64,000 bases of DNA from Pseudomonas sp. JM0905a (GCF_014700075.1 NZ_JACXBU010000011.1:84328-148327); one strand, 5' to 3'; positions 54,396 through 63,874 are shown, numbered from the stretch's first letter. The notes: generated from the sequence alone by a model not told the origin. Translations and numbers: made by a program.

Positions 54396-55346
54396 TCAGC
54401 GCTCCGCTTCAGTAGCGCTGATGTCACAGCGCGCTCGATTCAACGCCATTGACTCCCGCTTGAACGCCTCAGCGAGAAAATCGATCAGCTTGCGCACGGA
54501 CGGCATCAGTCCGCGTCGCGAGGGGAATATGGCGACGACCTCCCCCGTCCGGGGGACCCAGCCGTCGAGTACATTGACCAGCCGGCCGCTGGCCAGGTCG
54601 GCCGTCACCAGTTCCTCAGGCAGCAGCGCGACTCCCACACCTACCAATGCGCCTTCCCGTAGCACGGCCACATCGTCGGAGACCATGCGCGGGCGAAAAT
54701 GAATGGATGCCACGGCTCCATCCGGCCCATCGAACTCCCAACTGTAGTCCTGGACATTCGGGCCCCAGCACAGGATCGGCAGTCCGGACAGGTCAGCCGG
54801 CCGGAGGGTACCTGCATGCCCGGCAAGAACGGAGGGTGCCGCGACCAGGCGCTGACGGCTCTGAGCCAATGTCCTCAAGACCAGCTCACTGCTTTCCAAT
54901 GGCTGATGGCGGACGCTCAGCACCAGATCGAAGCCTTCGGCGATGACATCGACACGGCGATTCAAACTCTTGACCAGCAACTCCACCACCGGGCACTGGG
55001 CCATGAATTCCGCCAGCATGGGTGCAAGCCTCGCGTGCAGCAAAGGCGTCGTACAGGCGACGCGAACAACGCCGCGTGGTTCGGCCCGGCTTCGTTCTAT
55101 CGCGTCCTCGGCCGCACGGGCCTGCGCCAGCATCGCCACGCAATGGTGGTAGTACTCCAGGCCGACTTCGGTAACGGCAAAATGTCGCGTCGAGCGCTGG
55201 ATCAGGCGGACGCCCAGGCGCTCTTCCAACATCGAAACACGGCGGCTCAATCGGGACTTGGGCAGGCCCAGCTTACGGCCAGCGGGAGCAAACCCGCCGT
55301 ATTCGACAACCTTGGCGTACAGGTAAAGCTCGTTCAGATCGAACAT
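54396..55346 (-). CDS. LysR-family transcriptional regulator
   Basis: A 316-residue LysR protein: LNELYLYAKVVEYGGFAPAGRKLGLPKSRLSRRVSMLEERLGVRLIQRSTRHFAV for the HTH (about residues 4-60), then the effector domain. It lies 42 bp downstream of the adaptor gene of an aromatic-acid-type efflux operon on the same strand, so it is at the end of the operon it probably controls rather than divergent from it. Confidence 0.92.
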   Translation of the reverse strand: MFDLNELYLYAKVVEYGGFAPAGRKLGLPKSRLSRRVSMLEERLGVRLIQRSTRHFAVTEVGLEYYHHCVAMLAQARAAEDAIERSRAEPRGVVRVACTTPLLHARLAPMLAEFMAQCPVVELLVKSLNRRVDVIAEGFDLVLSVRHQPLESSELVLRTLAQSRQRLVAAPSVLAGHAGTLRPADLSGLPILCWGPNVQDYSWEFDGPDGAVASIHFRPRMVSDDVAVLREGALVGVGVALLPEELVTADLASGRLVNVLDGWVPRTGEVVAIFPSRRGLMPSVRKLIDFLAEAFKRESMALNRARCDISATEAER

Positions 55347-55388
55347 GGCGACGCGCCCAGTCGCAACGCTGAAAGCATCATTGCGGAC

Positions 55389-56348
55389 CTACTCGAGAAT
55401 AGTGACGGTGGCGGTGGTTCCGGCCCGTAGCGGCTGGGCCCCTTCAGGGCGCGGGGCCAGGCGCAGGCGGACCGGGACCCGCTGGGCGAGTTTTATCCAG
55501 GTGTAACTCGGGTTGACGTTCGCCAGCAGGCGGCTGCCCGGGAGGTTCTCGCGATCGGTGATGGCGAATGCGATGCTTTCCACCGTTCCCTCCAGCTCCT
55601 CCCCGCTCATCAACACTATCCGGGCCCGGCTACCGACGTGGATGCGCGGCAGCTTGGTTTCCTCGAAATACCCACTGACGTGGAAAGAGCCGCTGTCCAC
55701 CAGGGCCAGCAGCGGCGTTCCCGGCTGGGCGAAATCGCCCTTGCGCGTCAGCAGGTTGGTGACATAGCCGCTCACCGGCGCCAACAACCGAGTGTGCTCC
55801 AGATCCAGGCGCGCCTGTTGCAAGGAAGCCTCGGCAAGCTGAACGTTCGCCTGTGCCAGGCCCAGGTTGGACTGTTCTCTGAGCAGGCCAGCCTCTGCGA
55901 CGGCAACATCAGTGCTGGCCTTTTCCCACTCTTCGTTGGATATCGCCGAGCTCAGCCTCAGCTTCTGGCGGCGCTGCTCCTCGCTTCGCCGCTGCCTCAG
56001 CAGCGCCTGGTTGGCAACTATGGACGCCTGCGATTGCCCCAGTGCAGCCCGCGCCACTTCCACCGCCCGCTGCGCATGCAACACGGCCAGCTCGTAGCGG
56101 GCGGGATCTATCTGCAGGAGCAGGTCGCCCTTCTTGACGAACTGGTTGTCACGCAATGGCAGCTCGACAATGCGCCCGCTCACCTCGGCGGCGAGCGTCA
56201 CTACGTCGGCTCGCACCCGGGCATCACGGGTCCATGGGGACCGCGTGTAATGCTCCCAGGCGTACCAGCCAAGGCCAAATGCAACGAGCACTGTGACAAG
56301 CGTCAGCGTCCTGGACAGCAAGGGTTTCATCGCAGGCATTTCACACAC
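55389..56348 (-). CDS. AaeA/EmrA-type efflux adaptor
   Basis: A 319-residue HlyD-family membrane fusion protein. An N-terminal helix (TLVTVLVAFGLGWYAW) is followed by TRDARVRADVVTLAAEVSGRIVELPLRDNQFVKKGDLLLQI, a coiled-coil hairpin, and DLEHTRLLAPVSGYVTNLLTRKGDFA. This is the AaeA-like pattern. It starts inside the DUF1656 gene (8-bp overlap) and is preceded by the FUSC pump gene, which together give the AaeXAB-like export unit for aromatic carboxylic acids. Confidence 0.9.
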   Translation of the reverse strand: MCEMPAMKPLLSRTLTLVTVLVAFGLGWYAWEHYTRSPWTRDARVRADVVTLAAEVSGRIVELPLRDNQFVKKGDLLLQIDPARYELAVLHAQRAVEVARAALGQSQASIVANQALLRQRRSEEQRRQKLRLSSAISNEEWEKASTDVAVAEAGLLREQSNLGLAQANVQLAEASLQQARLDLEHTRLLAPVSGYVTNLLTRKGDFAQPGTPLLALVDSGSFHVSGYFEETKLPRIHVGSRARIVLMSGEELEGTVESIAFAITDRENLPGSRLLANVNPSYTWIKLAQRVPVRLRLAPRPEGAQPLRAGTTATVTILE

Positions 56349-56553
56349 TCACTCCCATCAATAGCACCAGAACCGCGCAGATCGCCGCATACAAGGCCCC
56401 CTGGAACAACGCCGGATGCCAGGCGAACGCGAGAACTCCAAGGCGTCGCAACAGGGCATCGAGCAGCAGGAACAGCGGCAGACTCAGCAGCAGCACCTGG
56501 GCAATCGGCGGCAGGTAGACGCCGCCCAGTTCGAAATCAGCGGGCATAGGCAC
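56341..56553 (-). CDS. DUF1656 small membrane protein (AaeX-like)
   Basis: A 70-residue protein with two hydrophobic helices: PPIAQVLLLSLPLFLLLDALL and LFQGALYAAICAVLVLLMG. The length and the start PADFELGGVYLPP match DUF1656/AaeX. It overlaps the FUSC gene by 17 bp at its start and the adaptor gene by 8 bp at its end, so all three are translated together. Confidence 0.88.
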   Translation of the reverse strand: MPMPADFELGGVYLPPIAQVLLLSLPLFLLLDALLRRLGVLAFAWHPALFQGALYAAICAVLVLLMGVSV

Positions 56554-58693
56554 CCTCCTCTCGCGGCAACGATCCCGGCAAGTCCATCAGAGGGTGGTAT
56601 CGCTGCAACAACGCCACCGCGATCGACAGCGCAACGCGCATGATGAACAGCTTTCGCAACTCTTCACGGCCATGGCTCAGGTGCGCCTCATGAAGCGCGT
56701 CCATTGACTGGCCTATCCGCTGCATTTCCTGCAGCAGTCCACTCAGGTCGACGCCCCGGAATCCGCCGATGTAATCGGCCATGTCTTGCAGCCCCTGCTG
56801 CAACGCCGTGCGGAGCTCCGCTGGCAGCGCCTTGCTGTTCATGCATTGAGCGTTAGCTTGTGCGAGGGCCACCGCCAGGCCGACACACATCAGGTTGCAT
56901 TCGAAAACTTCTCGCGAGCGTGGGTCAGTGGTGGCCGGCAGCAGACTGATCATGATCGCGAGTCGATCCAGCATGCGACTCTCGAAATCGAACTGGCCGG
57001 CCGGGCTGGTCGTCCCGGTTACCTGCCGGCTCACGTCCTCACGGGACGCGCGGAACAGCCAGGCGACCCGTTGCTCTGGATTGAACGGAAACACCAGTGC
57101 GAACACCACCATCGAGAGGAGTCCACCTGCCAGATAGGCCCCGGCGAACTCGAACCACTGCATCGCGGTGTTGTGATAGAGCACGACATTCTGCGGCCCA
57201 ACCATCAATAGCGTGACCAGACCGATGCCCATGCCGATGCCCGCGGTCATGGGGCTGGCCAATCCAACCGCCACCAGATAGAGCAACGGCGCCAGGCACA
57301 GCGCGAGCATCTCGAAGTCACCAAAGATCGGCAGCAAGGCGAACTGATAGATCGCTGACAAACCGATGGCCACCACCAGCCCTCTGTTGTAGTTCTGACT
57401 GGCCAGTAAAGGACGCGGGAACGTGGCCATCAGCGAGCACATGACCGCCACGAGGATCAGACCGGCCCGCGCGCCGTCCCAGGCGGTCTCGATCCAGAGG
57501 TAGCCCGCGAGGGAAAGCGCCAGGAAGGCACGCACGGCATTCATGCCAGCCAGGCGGAAGTCCAGGTGGAGCGCATTCAGGCCACCCTGCCCATAGGGGC
57601 AACTGGCCGCCCTGCCCTGCTGAATTGCCTCGTTGAGCTCTATCAGTTCATCCAGTTGCTGTAGCAGGCGGGCCTGCTCCCAGCGCAACGCCCAGGCCAG
57701 GGAACGCAGGTGAGTGGGCAGCGGTTCTGTCAGGAACTCGGCCCGGTCGGCAGATTCATCGAACCCCTGGTGAATACTCCGAAGCGCGGCTCGGCTGGCC
57801 GGTGGCAGAGCCATGCCATTACGCCCCAACTCGTCCAGGCTGGCCAGTTCGCGCTGGCGCAGCAGCTGGATGTCGGCTGGCAGCGGCCCCTGCCAGTGCT
57901 GTTGGATCAGTTCGCGCTGCTGACGCAGGACCAGCAGGCGTGACGTCAGCAGGACCAGTTGATTGGCGAACAGTTGCACCAGGCCATCGGAGCTCCGCAG
58001 GTGCGGCGCGTCAAAGTAAAGATGGCGACGCAGGCTCTCCAGCGCGCTGATCTCGGTGACCAGTTGTGCCTGTCGCTGGCGAAAGGCGGCCTCATCCTCG
58101 TCGGTTCGGACCACTGCGGCGGCGTGAACGGCGATCAGTTTGACCAGGCTGTCGACCTTGGCGAAGTAACCTTTGGCTACTGCCTGCGGGCGAGCCGTGA
58201 GCAGACTGACGAAACCGACACAGGCCACTGCCAGGAGGGTTTCCGTCAACCGCGTGATGGCCAGCAGAAGCGTGCCGTCCGGCTCTGGAATAGCCAGTGT
58301 GGCGACAATCACGGCGGTGAATCCGCTCAGTACGAAGGCATGGGAATCCGTGTAACGCAGCAGCGTCCCGCCCGCCGTACAGAAAGCCAGCCACAACGCC
58401 AGACAGATCAGGAACGGCTCCGGCGCCTGTGGGAACACCGCCATGATCGCCACCGCCACGGCAGCACCCGCTCCAGTCCCCAGCACTTGGGCGAAGCTGC
58501 GCTTCAGCGTCATGCCGGCCAACGGCAGACTGATGATGACCACCGTCATCAAGGCCCACTTCGGTTGATCCAGATCGAAGATGAAGGCCAGGTACAGGCA
58601 CAGCAAGCCGGCTGCCACGGTACGTAACGCAAACAGCAGGACCTCACGGCCGGGCCGCAGGGCAATCTTGAAGTAGGCGATCAGCGGGTTCAT
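56537..58693 (-). CDS. FUSC-family efflux transporter (AaeB-like)
   Basis: A 718-residue inner-membrane protein of the fusaric acid resistance/AaeB type. Two groups of about five transmembrane helices lie at the N-terminus (GLLCLYLAFIFDLDQPKWALMTVVIISLPLAGMTLKRS) and at about residues 380-530 (FLALSLAGYLWIETAWDGARAGLILVAVMCSLMATFPRP). Long soluble segments follow each. With AaeX- and AaeA-like partners it would export aromatic acids. It starts 8 bp after the OprD gene. Confidence 0.9.
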   Translation of the reverse strand: MNPLIAYFKIALRPGREVLLFALRTVAAGLLCLYLAFIFDLDQPKWALMTVVIISLPLAGMTLKRSFAQVLGTGAGAAVAVAIMAVFPQAPEPFLICLALWLAFCTAGGTLLRYTDSHAFVLSGFTAVIVATLAIPEPDGTLLLAITRLTETLLAVACVGFVSLLTARPQAVAKGYFAKVDSLVKLIAVHAAAVVRTDEDEAAFRQRQAQLVTEISALESLRRHLYFDAPHLRSSDGLVQLFANQLVLLTSRLLVLRQQRELIQQHWQGPLPADIQLLRQRELASLDELGRNGMALPPASRAALRSIHQGFDESADRAEFLTEPLPTHLRSLAWALRWEQARLLQQLDELIELNEAIQQGRAASCPYGQGGLNALHLDFRLAGMNAVRAFLALSLAGYLWIETAWDGARAGLILVAVMCSLMATFPRPLLASQNYNRGLVVAIGLSAIYQFALLPIFGDFEMLALCLAPLLYLVAVGLASPMTAGIGMGIGLVTLLMVGPQNVVLYHNTAMQWFEFAGAYLAGGLLSMVVFALVFPFNPEQRVAWLFRASREDVSRQVTGTTSPAGQFDFESRMLDRLAIMISLLPATTDPRSREVFECNLMCVGLAVALAQANAQCMNSKALPAELRTALQQGLQDMADYIGGFRGVDLSGLLQEMQRIGQSMDALHEAHLSHGREELRKLFIMRVALSIAVALLQRYHPLMDLPGSLPREEGAYAR

Positions 58694-58701
58694 GCAGTGC
58701 C

Positions 58702-60123
58702 TTAGAGCAGACTGATCGGGTAGTCCGCGATCAGGCGGTATTCATCGGCGCTGGTATTGCCGCGGGTATTGCCCGGTGCGGTGTAACCGTCGCCCTCCCG
58801 ATGGCTAGCCCAGCGCAGGGTCAGTGACAGGTCCTTCGCCAGCCCGGCGGGAACCAGGTATTTGATGGCGATATCGCGCTCCCAGTGCTTCGCGTTCTTC
58901 CCATCTGGATTGAAAATGTAGCCGTAGCCAACGCTGTTGGGGTCCACACGAGTCAGATCCGCCTCGCCTCGCGTATAGGCTGCGGTGAGTTGCAAAGTGG
59001 GTGCATCGAGGAAGGCCAGGCTGGTTTCGTACTGCAAGCGCCACGACTTCTCACCGGGGCCATTGAAGTCCGCGAACTGTTGGGAGTTGCCGAGATAGAG
59101 GTAGATCCGGTCGTCCTGTGTGAGGTAGTCGAAGGGAGTTCTGCCGTCGACCTTTTGCAGACCCAAGGTCAAGGTCTGGCCGTAGGCCGTCGTGGAAATC
59201 CCACCGCTGTAGGTGTCATTGTCGATCCGGCCCAACTGGCTTTCTCCCTGATCGCGGGTTTTGAAGTAGTGCAGATAAGGCTTGAGCACCAGCCAGGTGC
59301 CCGCGTGAAAGGCGTCCGATACGCTCAGGTAGTACTGATTCCAGATATCCGTGAGCTGGCCACCGTAAAGCGATAGCTGCAGGTCTTCCGGTTGGCTGTA
59401 GGTGCCCCCCAGCCAGCCGATGTGGGGGCTCTCCCGATCCGCCGCGACGCCGGCCTTGTTACCCGCGCCGTATGCGGTGACCAGGTGGCTGTGCCCACTC
59501 TGGTTGCGCAACCGGGTCGACTCCAGGAAACCCGCGTCCAGCCAGAGGTCCTGAAGGCCGTGGTTCTTCAGCGTCACGCCTCGGTAGCTTTGCGGAAACA
59601 GCCGGCTTGTGCCGCTCGCCACCAGCGGGTTTTCCACCAGTTGGTCACCCGCCTTGAGCAGGGTGTCGAGATACCTGAGTTTGACCGCGGCCCCCGCACT
59701 GGAAAAGTCATCAACGGGCTTGCCGGATGAGTCCAGCGGCAACAGCCCTGCCCCACCGCTGCCGCCTCCGCCGTCCAGCTTCAGGCCAAGGAAGGCATGT
59801 GCATCGACGCCAACGCCAACAGGGGTGTCGGTGAATCCGGAGCGGAACGAGAGCAGAAAGCCCTGCGCCCACTCCGCAGGGTCCCGGCGAACCAGGTCGG
59901 AATGATTGTCACGATGAAAGTAATAGTTCCTCAGCAAACCATCGAGTCGGGCGCCCTCGACCAGCCCGGCCGGAATGCCCAGCTCGACGGCCTGCCGGTC
60001 GTTTATGCCGGTGAAGATAGTGTCCCGCTGCCCCAAAGCGTTGTCGGCTTTGGCCGGCAGTACCATCAGCAGGCTCAGGCCCAGCGGGAACAGCAGGGAA
60101 TAACGCTCGCGCACGACTGTCAT
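58702..60123 (-). CDS. OprD-family outer-membrane porin
   Basis: A 473-residue porin with a signal peptide (to PAKA, about residue 26). It shows the OprD layout: GLLRNYYFHRDN near residue 63, EWAQGFLLSFRSGFTDTPVGVGVDAHAFLGLKLDGGGG, KLRYLDTLLKAGDQLVENPL, SYRGVTLKNHGLQDLWLDAGF, and the terminal RLIADYPISLL. Members take up small substrates such as aromatic or amino acids. It is the gene before the FUSC pump, with an 8-bp gap, so uptake and export of related compounds may be co-expressed. Confidence 0.9.
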   Translation of the reverse strand: MTVVRERYSLLFPLGLSLLMVLPAKADNALGQRDTIFTGINDRQAVELGIPAGLVEGARLDGLLRNYYFHRDNHSDLVRRDPAEWAQGFLLSFRSGFTDTPVGVGVDAHAFLGLKLDGGGGSGGAGLLPLDSSGKPVDDFSSAGAAVKLRYLDTLLKAGDQLVENPLVASGTSRLFPQSYRGVTLKNHGLQDLWLDAGFLESTRLRNQSGHSHLVTAYGAGNKAGVAADRESPHIGWLGGTYSQPEDLQLSLYGGQLTDIWNQYYLSVSDAFHAGTWLVLKPYLHYFKTRDQGESQLGRIDNDTYSGGISTTAYGQTLTLGLQKVDGRTPFDYLTQDDRIYLYLGNSQQFADFNGPGEKSWRLQYETSLAFLDAPTLQLTAAYTRGEADLTRVDPNSVGYGYIFNPDGKNAKHWERDIAIKYLVPAGLAKDLSLTLRWASHREGDGYTAPGNTRGNTSADEYRLIADYPISLL

Positions 60124-60180
60124 CAGCTGCCACCTCGGACGGTAAATGCCTGATCGAACCGGCCCATGCCTGCCAACCCG

Positions 60181-61125
60181 CTACGACACTCGCCAGGGCA
60201 GCGCTGGTGCAACCAGACGCGGCCCGTCGAATCCGCTTACCTCACCGAACCTGGCGCTCCCCTCCTCCCAGTCACGCTGCGCATCAGCAATCTCAGCCCT
60301 GCTGTGGCCGACAAAGTTCCACCACAGGAAAATCTCTTCCGCGAATGGCACGCCGCCCAGCAGGATGCCCCTTGCGCCGGCCGGGGCGCCCAGTTCAAGG
60401 GACTCCAGACCGCGTCCGAGATAAGCCAGTTCATTTTCCGCAAAGGACTCGCCATTGATCCGCCATTCACCGATCAGCGGCAGGACGCAGTATTCGAAGG
60501 TCGGATCGAGATCCAGCCTGGTGTTCGCGGCATCCAAGGTGGCCAGGTCGATGCCCAGCAGTGGCGAGAAGGTCCTGACAGGGGCTCCGTGCCGGCCAAA
60601 ACTCCCGGCGAGCAACGTTAAGCTGAAACCGTCAGCCTGCCATCGGGGCAGTTCGGCATGGTGCTCGAAGGCCGGTGCGCGATCACGCTCCGAAGCCGGC
60701 AAGGCGATCCATAGCTGCACCGCGTGAAGATGGCCCTCGCCCGGCAAGGACTCCTCGGTATGGGCGATGCCGTGACCGGCAGTCATCAGGTTCACCTGAC
60801 CAGGGCGGATCACCTGGGCATTGCCCAGACTGTCGCGATGCAGCACTTCACCTTCGATCATCCAGGTGAAGGTCTGCAGGCCGATATGTGGATGCGGCCC
60901 CACCCGCAGACCATCGCCGGACTTGAAGACCGCCGGTCCGGCATGGTCGAGAAAACACCAGGCACCGACCATGCGCCGATGCCTTGAGGGCAGCAGCCGG
61001 CTGACCGAAATTCCCCCGCCAATCTCGGCACTGCGGGAGGTGATCCGCTGGATGGCCCGAATGCCATCGTTCACCGGACAATCGCGGGATGAGGACAGCT
61101 CGCATCGCATTTCGTGCGTACTCAT
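60181..61125 (-). CDS. Pirin-family protein 1
   Basis: A 314-residue bicupin protein. The N-terminal cupin has the iron ligands in VGPHPHIGLQTFTWMIEGEVLHRDSLGN and MTAGHGIAHTEESL. The C-terminal part has LGRGLESLELGAPAGARGILLGG. Pirins of this type are quercetinase-like iron proteins or regulators. It starts 27 bp after the FMN reductase stop and ends 57 bp before the OprD gene, so it is probably co-transcribed with both. Confidence 0.88.
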   Translation of the reverse strand: MSTHEMRCELSSSRDCPVNDGIRAIQRITSRSAEIGGGISVSRLLPSRHRRMVGAWCFLDHAGPAVFKSGDGLRVGPHPHIGLQTFTWMIEGEVLHRDSLGNAQVIRPGQVNLMTAGHGIAHTEESLPGEGHLHAVQLWIALPASERDRAPAFEHHAELPRWQADGFSLTLLAGSFGRHGAPVRTFSPLLGIDLATLDAANTRLDLDPTFEYCVLPLIGEWRINGESFAENELAYLGRGLESLELGAPAGARGILLGGVPFAEEIFLWWNFVGHSRAEIADAQRDWEEGSARFGEVSGFDGPRLVAPALPWRVS

Positions 61126-61152
61126 TACTTGGTCTCCATCATCCGGCCCTGC

Positions 61153-61716
61153 TCATTTCCGGTGACTCAGGGTCCACTCATGAAGCGCCACGAGCAGGCT
61201 GCGGAGGTACTCGCGGGTCGTCTGGTCAGTCAGGTTTCCCTGCTCATCAAACAGCTTCTGGGCAGTAGCGATCATCAGCTCGGGCCGGTTCAGCGGCCGC
61301 ATGTCCAGGAAGACCATGCTCTGGCGCAAGTGATACTGGGCCCTCGCCGTACCGAAACGGCCGGCACTGGCCCCCATCAGCGCAACAGGCTTGCCGGCGA
61401 AGGGTTGCTCGGGCGGACGCGAAACCCAATCGATGGTGTTCTTCAGCACCCCTGACACCGAATAGTTGTATTCCGGCGTGGCGATCAGCAGTGCATCGGC
61501 TGCGCGAATCTGTTCGCGCAAGCGCTCGACCGAGGGGGGAAAACCCTGGGCGTAGATATCTTCGTTATAGAGCGGGATCTCGCTGATGTCGGCGAGCTCG
61601 ATGAGCATGCCCGCTGGCGCCAGGCGCATGGCCTCTCGCAGCGCCGCGGTATTGAAGGAGCCGCACCGCAAACTGCCGGAAATACCCAATACTTTGATCT
61701 GGGGTGCATCGGCCAT
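61153..61716 (-). CDS. NADPH-dependent FMN reductase
   Basis: A 187-residue flavodoxin-fold reductase: KVLGISGSLRCGSFNTAALREAMRL for FMN phosphate binding, IPLYNEDIYAQGFP, and TPEYNYSVSGVLKNTIDWVSRPPEQPFAGKPVALMGAS in the family pattern (GSLRxxSxN, PEYNxS). It supplies reduced FMN or reduces quinones/azo compounds. The ATG at 61716 follows GAGGAG. It precedes the pirin gene by 27 bp. Confidence 0.88.
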   Translation of the reverse strand: MADAPQIKVLGISGSLRCGSFNTAALREAMRLAPAGMLIELADISEIPLYNEDIYAQGFPPSVERLREQIRAADALLIATPEYNYSVSGVLKNTIDWVSRPPEQPFAGKPVALMGASAGRFGTARAQYHLRQSMVFLDMRPLNRPELMIATAQKLFDEQGNLTDQTTREYLRSLLVALHEWTLSHRK

Positions 61717-61798
61717 GTCCGCTCTCCTCACGCGATGAGTTGGCTGGTGATGACGATCTCGCCGCTCAGTACGTTGTGGATGGGAAAAGGGGCAGGCC

Positions 61799-61832
61799 CG
61801 GTAGCCATACCCTGGGGCAGGGCTACCGGGAT
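61799..61832 (-). terminator. Possible terminator after the YcaC-like gene
   Basis: CCCGGTAGCC/GGCTACCGGG, a 10-bp stem with a 14-base loop, next to the stop at 61839; a T-tract appears only some bases later on the minus strand. Confidence 0.5.
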
Positions 61833-61838
61833 TGAGGG

Positions 61839-62465
61839 TTACTTGCCCGCGGTCAGGGTGTTGAAGGCGGTGATGAGGTTGCGGTAGTCGGGGATGTGGT
61901 TGGAGAACAGCGCAGCCAGGCCCTCGATGTCGTTGCGCCAGTCGCGGTGCAGTTCGCAGGCCACGCCGAACCAGGTCATCAACTGGGCGCCGGCGGCTTC
62001 CATGCGGCGCCAGGCGGCGTCGCGGGTCACTTCATTGAAGGTGCCCGAGGCGTCGGCAACGACGAAGACGTCGTAACCTTCTGCTAGCGCCGACAGCGCC
62101 GGGAAAGCCACGCAGACCTCGGTCACCACGCCGGCGATGATCAGCTGCTTCTTGCCGGTGGCCTTCACCGCCTTGACGAAGTCTTCGTTATCCCAGGCGT
62201 TGATGTTGCCGGGGCGGGCGATGTACGGGGCGTCGGGGAACTGCTCCTTCAGCTCGGGCACCAGCGGGCCGTTCGGGCCGGTCTCGAAGCTGGTGGTGAG
62301 GATGGTCGGCAGCTTGAAGTACTTGGCCAGGTCACCCAGGGCCAGCACGTTGTTCTTGAACTTGTCCGGGTCGATGTCCCGCACCAGGGAAAGCAGGCCG
62401 GCCTGGTGGTCGACCAGCAGGACGGCGGCATCGTTCTTGTCCAGGCGCTTGTATTGGAAAGACAT
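61839..62465 (-). CDS. YcaC-like isochorismatase-family hydrolase
   Basis: A 208-residue cysteine hydrolase. It has AVLLVDHQAGLLSLVRDIDPDKFKNNV (catalytic Asp), the lysine region VKATGKKQLIIAGVVTEVCVAFPALSALAEGYDVFVVADASG with the nucleophilic cysteine, and the length of E. coli YcaC, an octameric enzyme of unclear substrate. It is the last gene of the run pirin 2, small protein, YcaC. Confidence 0.88.
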   Translation of the reverse strand: MSFQYKRLDKNDAAVLLVDHQAGLLSLVRDIDPDKFKNNVLALGDLAKYFKLPTILTTSFETGPNGPLVPELKEQFPDAPYIARPGNINAWDNEDFVKAVKATGKKQLIIAGVVTEVCVAFPALSALAEGYDVFVVADASGTFNEVTRDAAWRRMEAAGAQLMTWFGVACELHRDWRNDIEGLAALFSNHIPDYRNLITAFNTLTAGK

Positions 62466-62519
62466 GGTGAGTCTCCTTGCTTCGGTTGAGAACTCGCCCC
62501 TATGGGGCGTGTCAGGGGA

Positions 62520-62666
62520 TCAGTTGCGTTGCGAGTCCGGCACTTCGTTGTCCCTGGCCACCTGCCGGGCCTTCCTGTCGCTCTCGATCAACAGCATCGC
62601 TGCATCATCGCGGTCTCTATTGGGAGTCTTGCCGTTGCAATTGGCGACTTGGGCAGATCTGCTCAT
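62520..62666 (-). CDS. Small hypothetical protein
   Basis: A 48-residue protein: MSRSAQVANCNGKTPNRDRD, then DAAMLLIESDRKARQVARDNEVPDS. GAGGAG stands just before the ATG at 62666. It is polar, with one cysteine. It lies between the pirin 2 gene and the YcaC gene on the same strand, with gaps of 117 and 54 bp. No family recognised. Confidence 0.5.
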   Translation of the reverse strand: MSRSAQVANCNGKTPNRDRDDAAMLLIESDRKARQVARDNEVPDSQRN

Positions 62667-62783
62667 AGTCCTCTCCTCTTTTCGGGAACACGCCATCCTG
62701 GCCATGGCGGTCGAACCGCGGGCCCACAAATCCACAGTGGGGATTAATCAGACTAGGCAATTGCCCGGCCTGAAATCTGACCG

Positions 62784-63650
62784 TCAGTCGCTCATCTGGC
62801 CGAAGCGGCCGTCCTGGAAGTCCTCGACTGCCTGGCGTATCTCGGCTTCGCTGTTCATCACGAAAGGGCCGTAGCCAATGATGGGTTCATCGATGGGCTC
62901 GCCGGAGAGCACCAGCACCAGGGCCTCATCGTTGGCCTCCAGCAGAACCTCGTCGCCAAGCCGATCAAAAAGCACCGTCTGCGCCTCGCGTACCACTTGG
63001 GAACCATTCACCTGCACCGTGCCGCGCAGCACCACCAGGGCAGAGGTACGCCCCTCGACCAGCGGCAACTGCACCGGCTTCTCTCGCTTTAGCCGCAGGT
63101 CCCAGACATCGATCGGTGTGAAGGTCTGTGCCGGCCCTCGGCACCCCTCGAATTCCCCGGCAATCACCCGCAGTGTCCCGGCTCCGCCAGCAAGGGAAAT
63201 AGTCGGAATCGATTGTTCGAGGATGGTCTGATAGCGCGGCGCCGACATCTTGTCTCGGGCCGGCAGGTTCACCCAGAGCTGAACCATTTCCAGGGTGCCG
63301 CCGCTGCGGGCAAATGACTCGGAATGGAATTCTTCGTGGAGGATGCCCGAGGCCGCCGTCATCCACTGCACGTCGCCGGGGCCGATCAGCCCGCCGGCAC
63401 CAGTGGAATCGCGGTGGGCAAGTTCACCTTGGTAGACGATGGTCACCGTCTCGAAGCCGCGGTGCGGATGTTGGCCTACACCCCGGCGCTGGAAGGTAGC
63501 CGGGAAATCATGGGGTCCCGCAAAGTCGAGCAGCAGGAAGGGACTCACATGCTTGCCCATACTGTCGTAGGAAAACAGTGTGCGAACCGGGAAACCGTCA
63601 CCCACCCAATGGGGCCGAGGACTGGTGTATACGCCGAGGATCTTCTTCAT
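62784..63650 (-). CDS. Pirin-family protein 2
   Basis: A 288-residue bicupin: ILGVYTSPRPHWVGDGFPVRTLFSY, VGQHPHRGFETVTIVYQGELAHRDSTG and MTAASGILHEEFHSE with all three histidines and the glutamate for iron, then the pirin C-terminal domain. The ATG at 63650 follows CAGGAGG; the longer frame upstream is out of family. It heads a run with the small protein and YcaC, while pirin 1 lies in the neighbouring run. Confidence 0.9.
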   Translation of the reverse strand: MKKILGVYTSPRPHWVGDGFPVRTLFSYDSMGKHVSPFLLLDFAGPHDFPATFQRRGVGQHPHRGFETVTIVYQGELAHRDSTGAGGLIGPGDVQWMTAASGILHEEFHSESFARSGGTLEMVQLWVNLPARDKMSAPRYQTILEQSIPTISLAGGAGTLRVIAGEFEGCRGPAQTFTPIDVWDLRLKREKPVQLPLVEGRTSALVVLRGTVQVNGSQVVREAQTVLFDRLGDEVLLEANDEALVLVLSGEPIDEPIIGYGPFVMNSEAEIRQAVEDFQDGRFGQMSD

Positions 63651-63874
63651 CGCCGACCTCCTGAAGCCAATGGCAGCAACGTTATCTCCGCAACGATGAC
63701 CTCGGTAGCCCCATTGATTCACCCTCAGAGTTCTATTTTCTGAACACTGAACCCTCCCACATCGGTGGTAAAAACGTAGTCCCTCAGTCGCCGGCCTAAA
63801 GGTGCTCGATCAACTCCGGGCACAGACGATGGCATCAGCCCTACGTCAGTGGGGCCAAACATGTGGAGCTCGTC

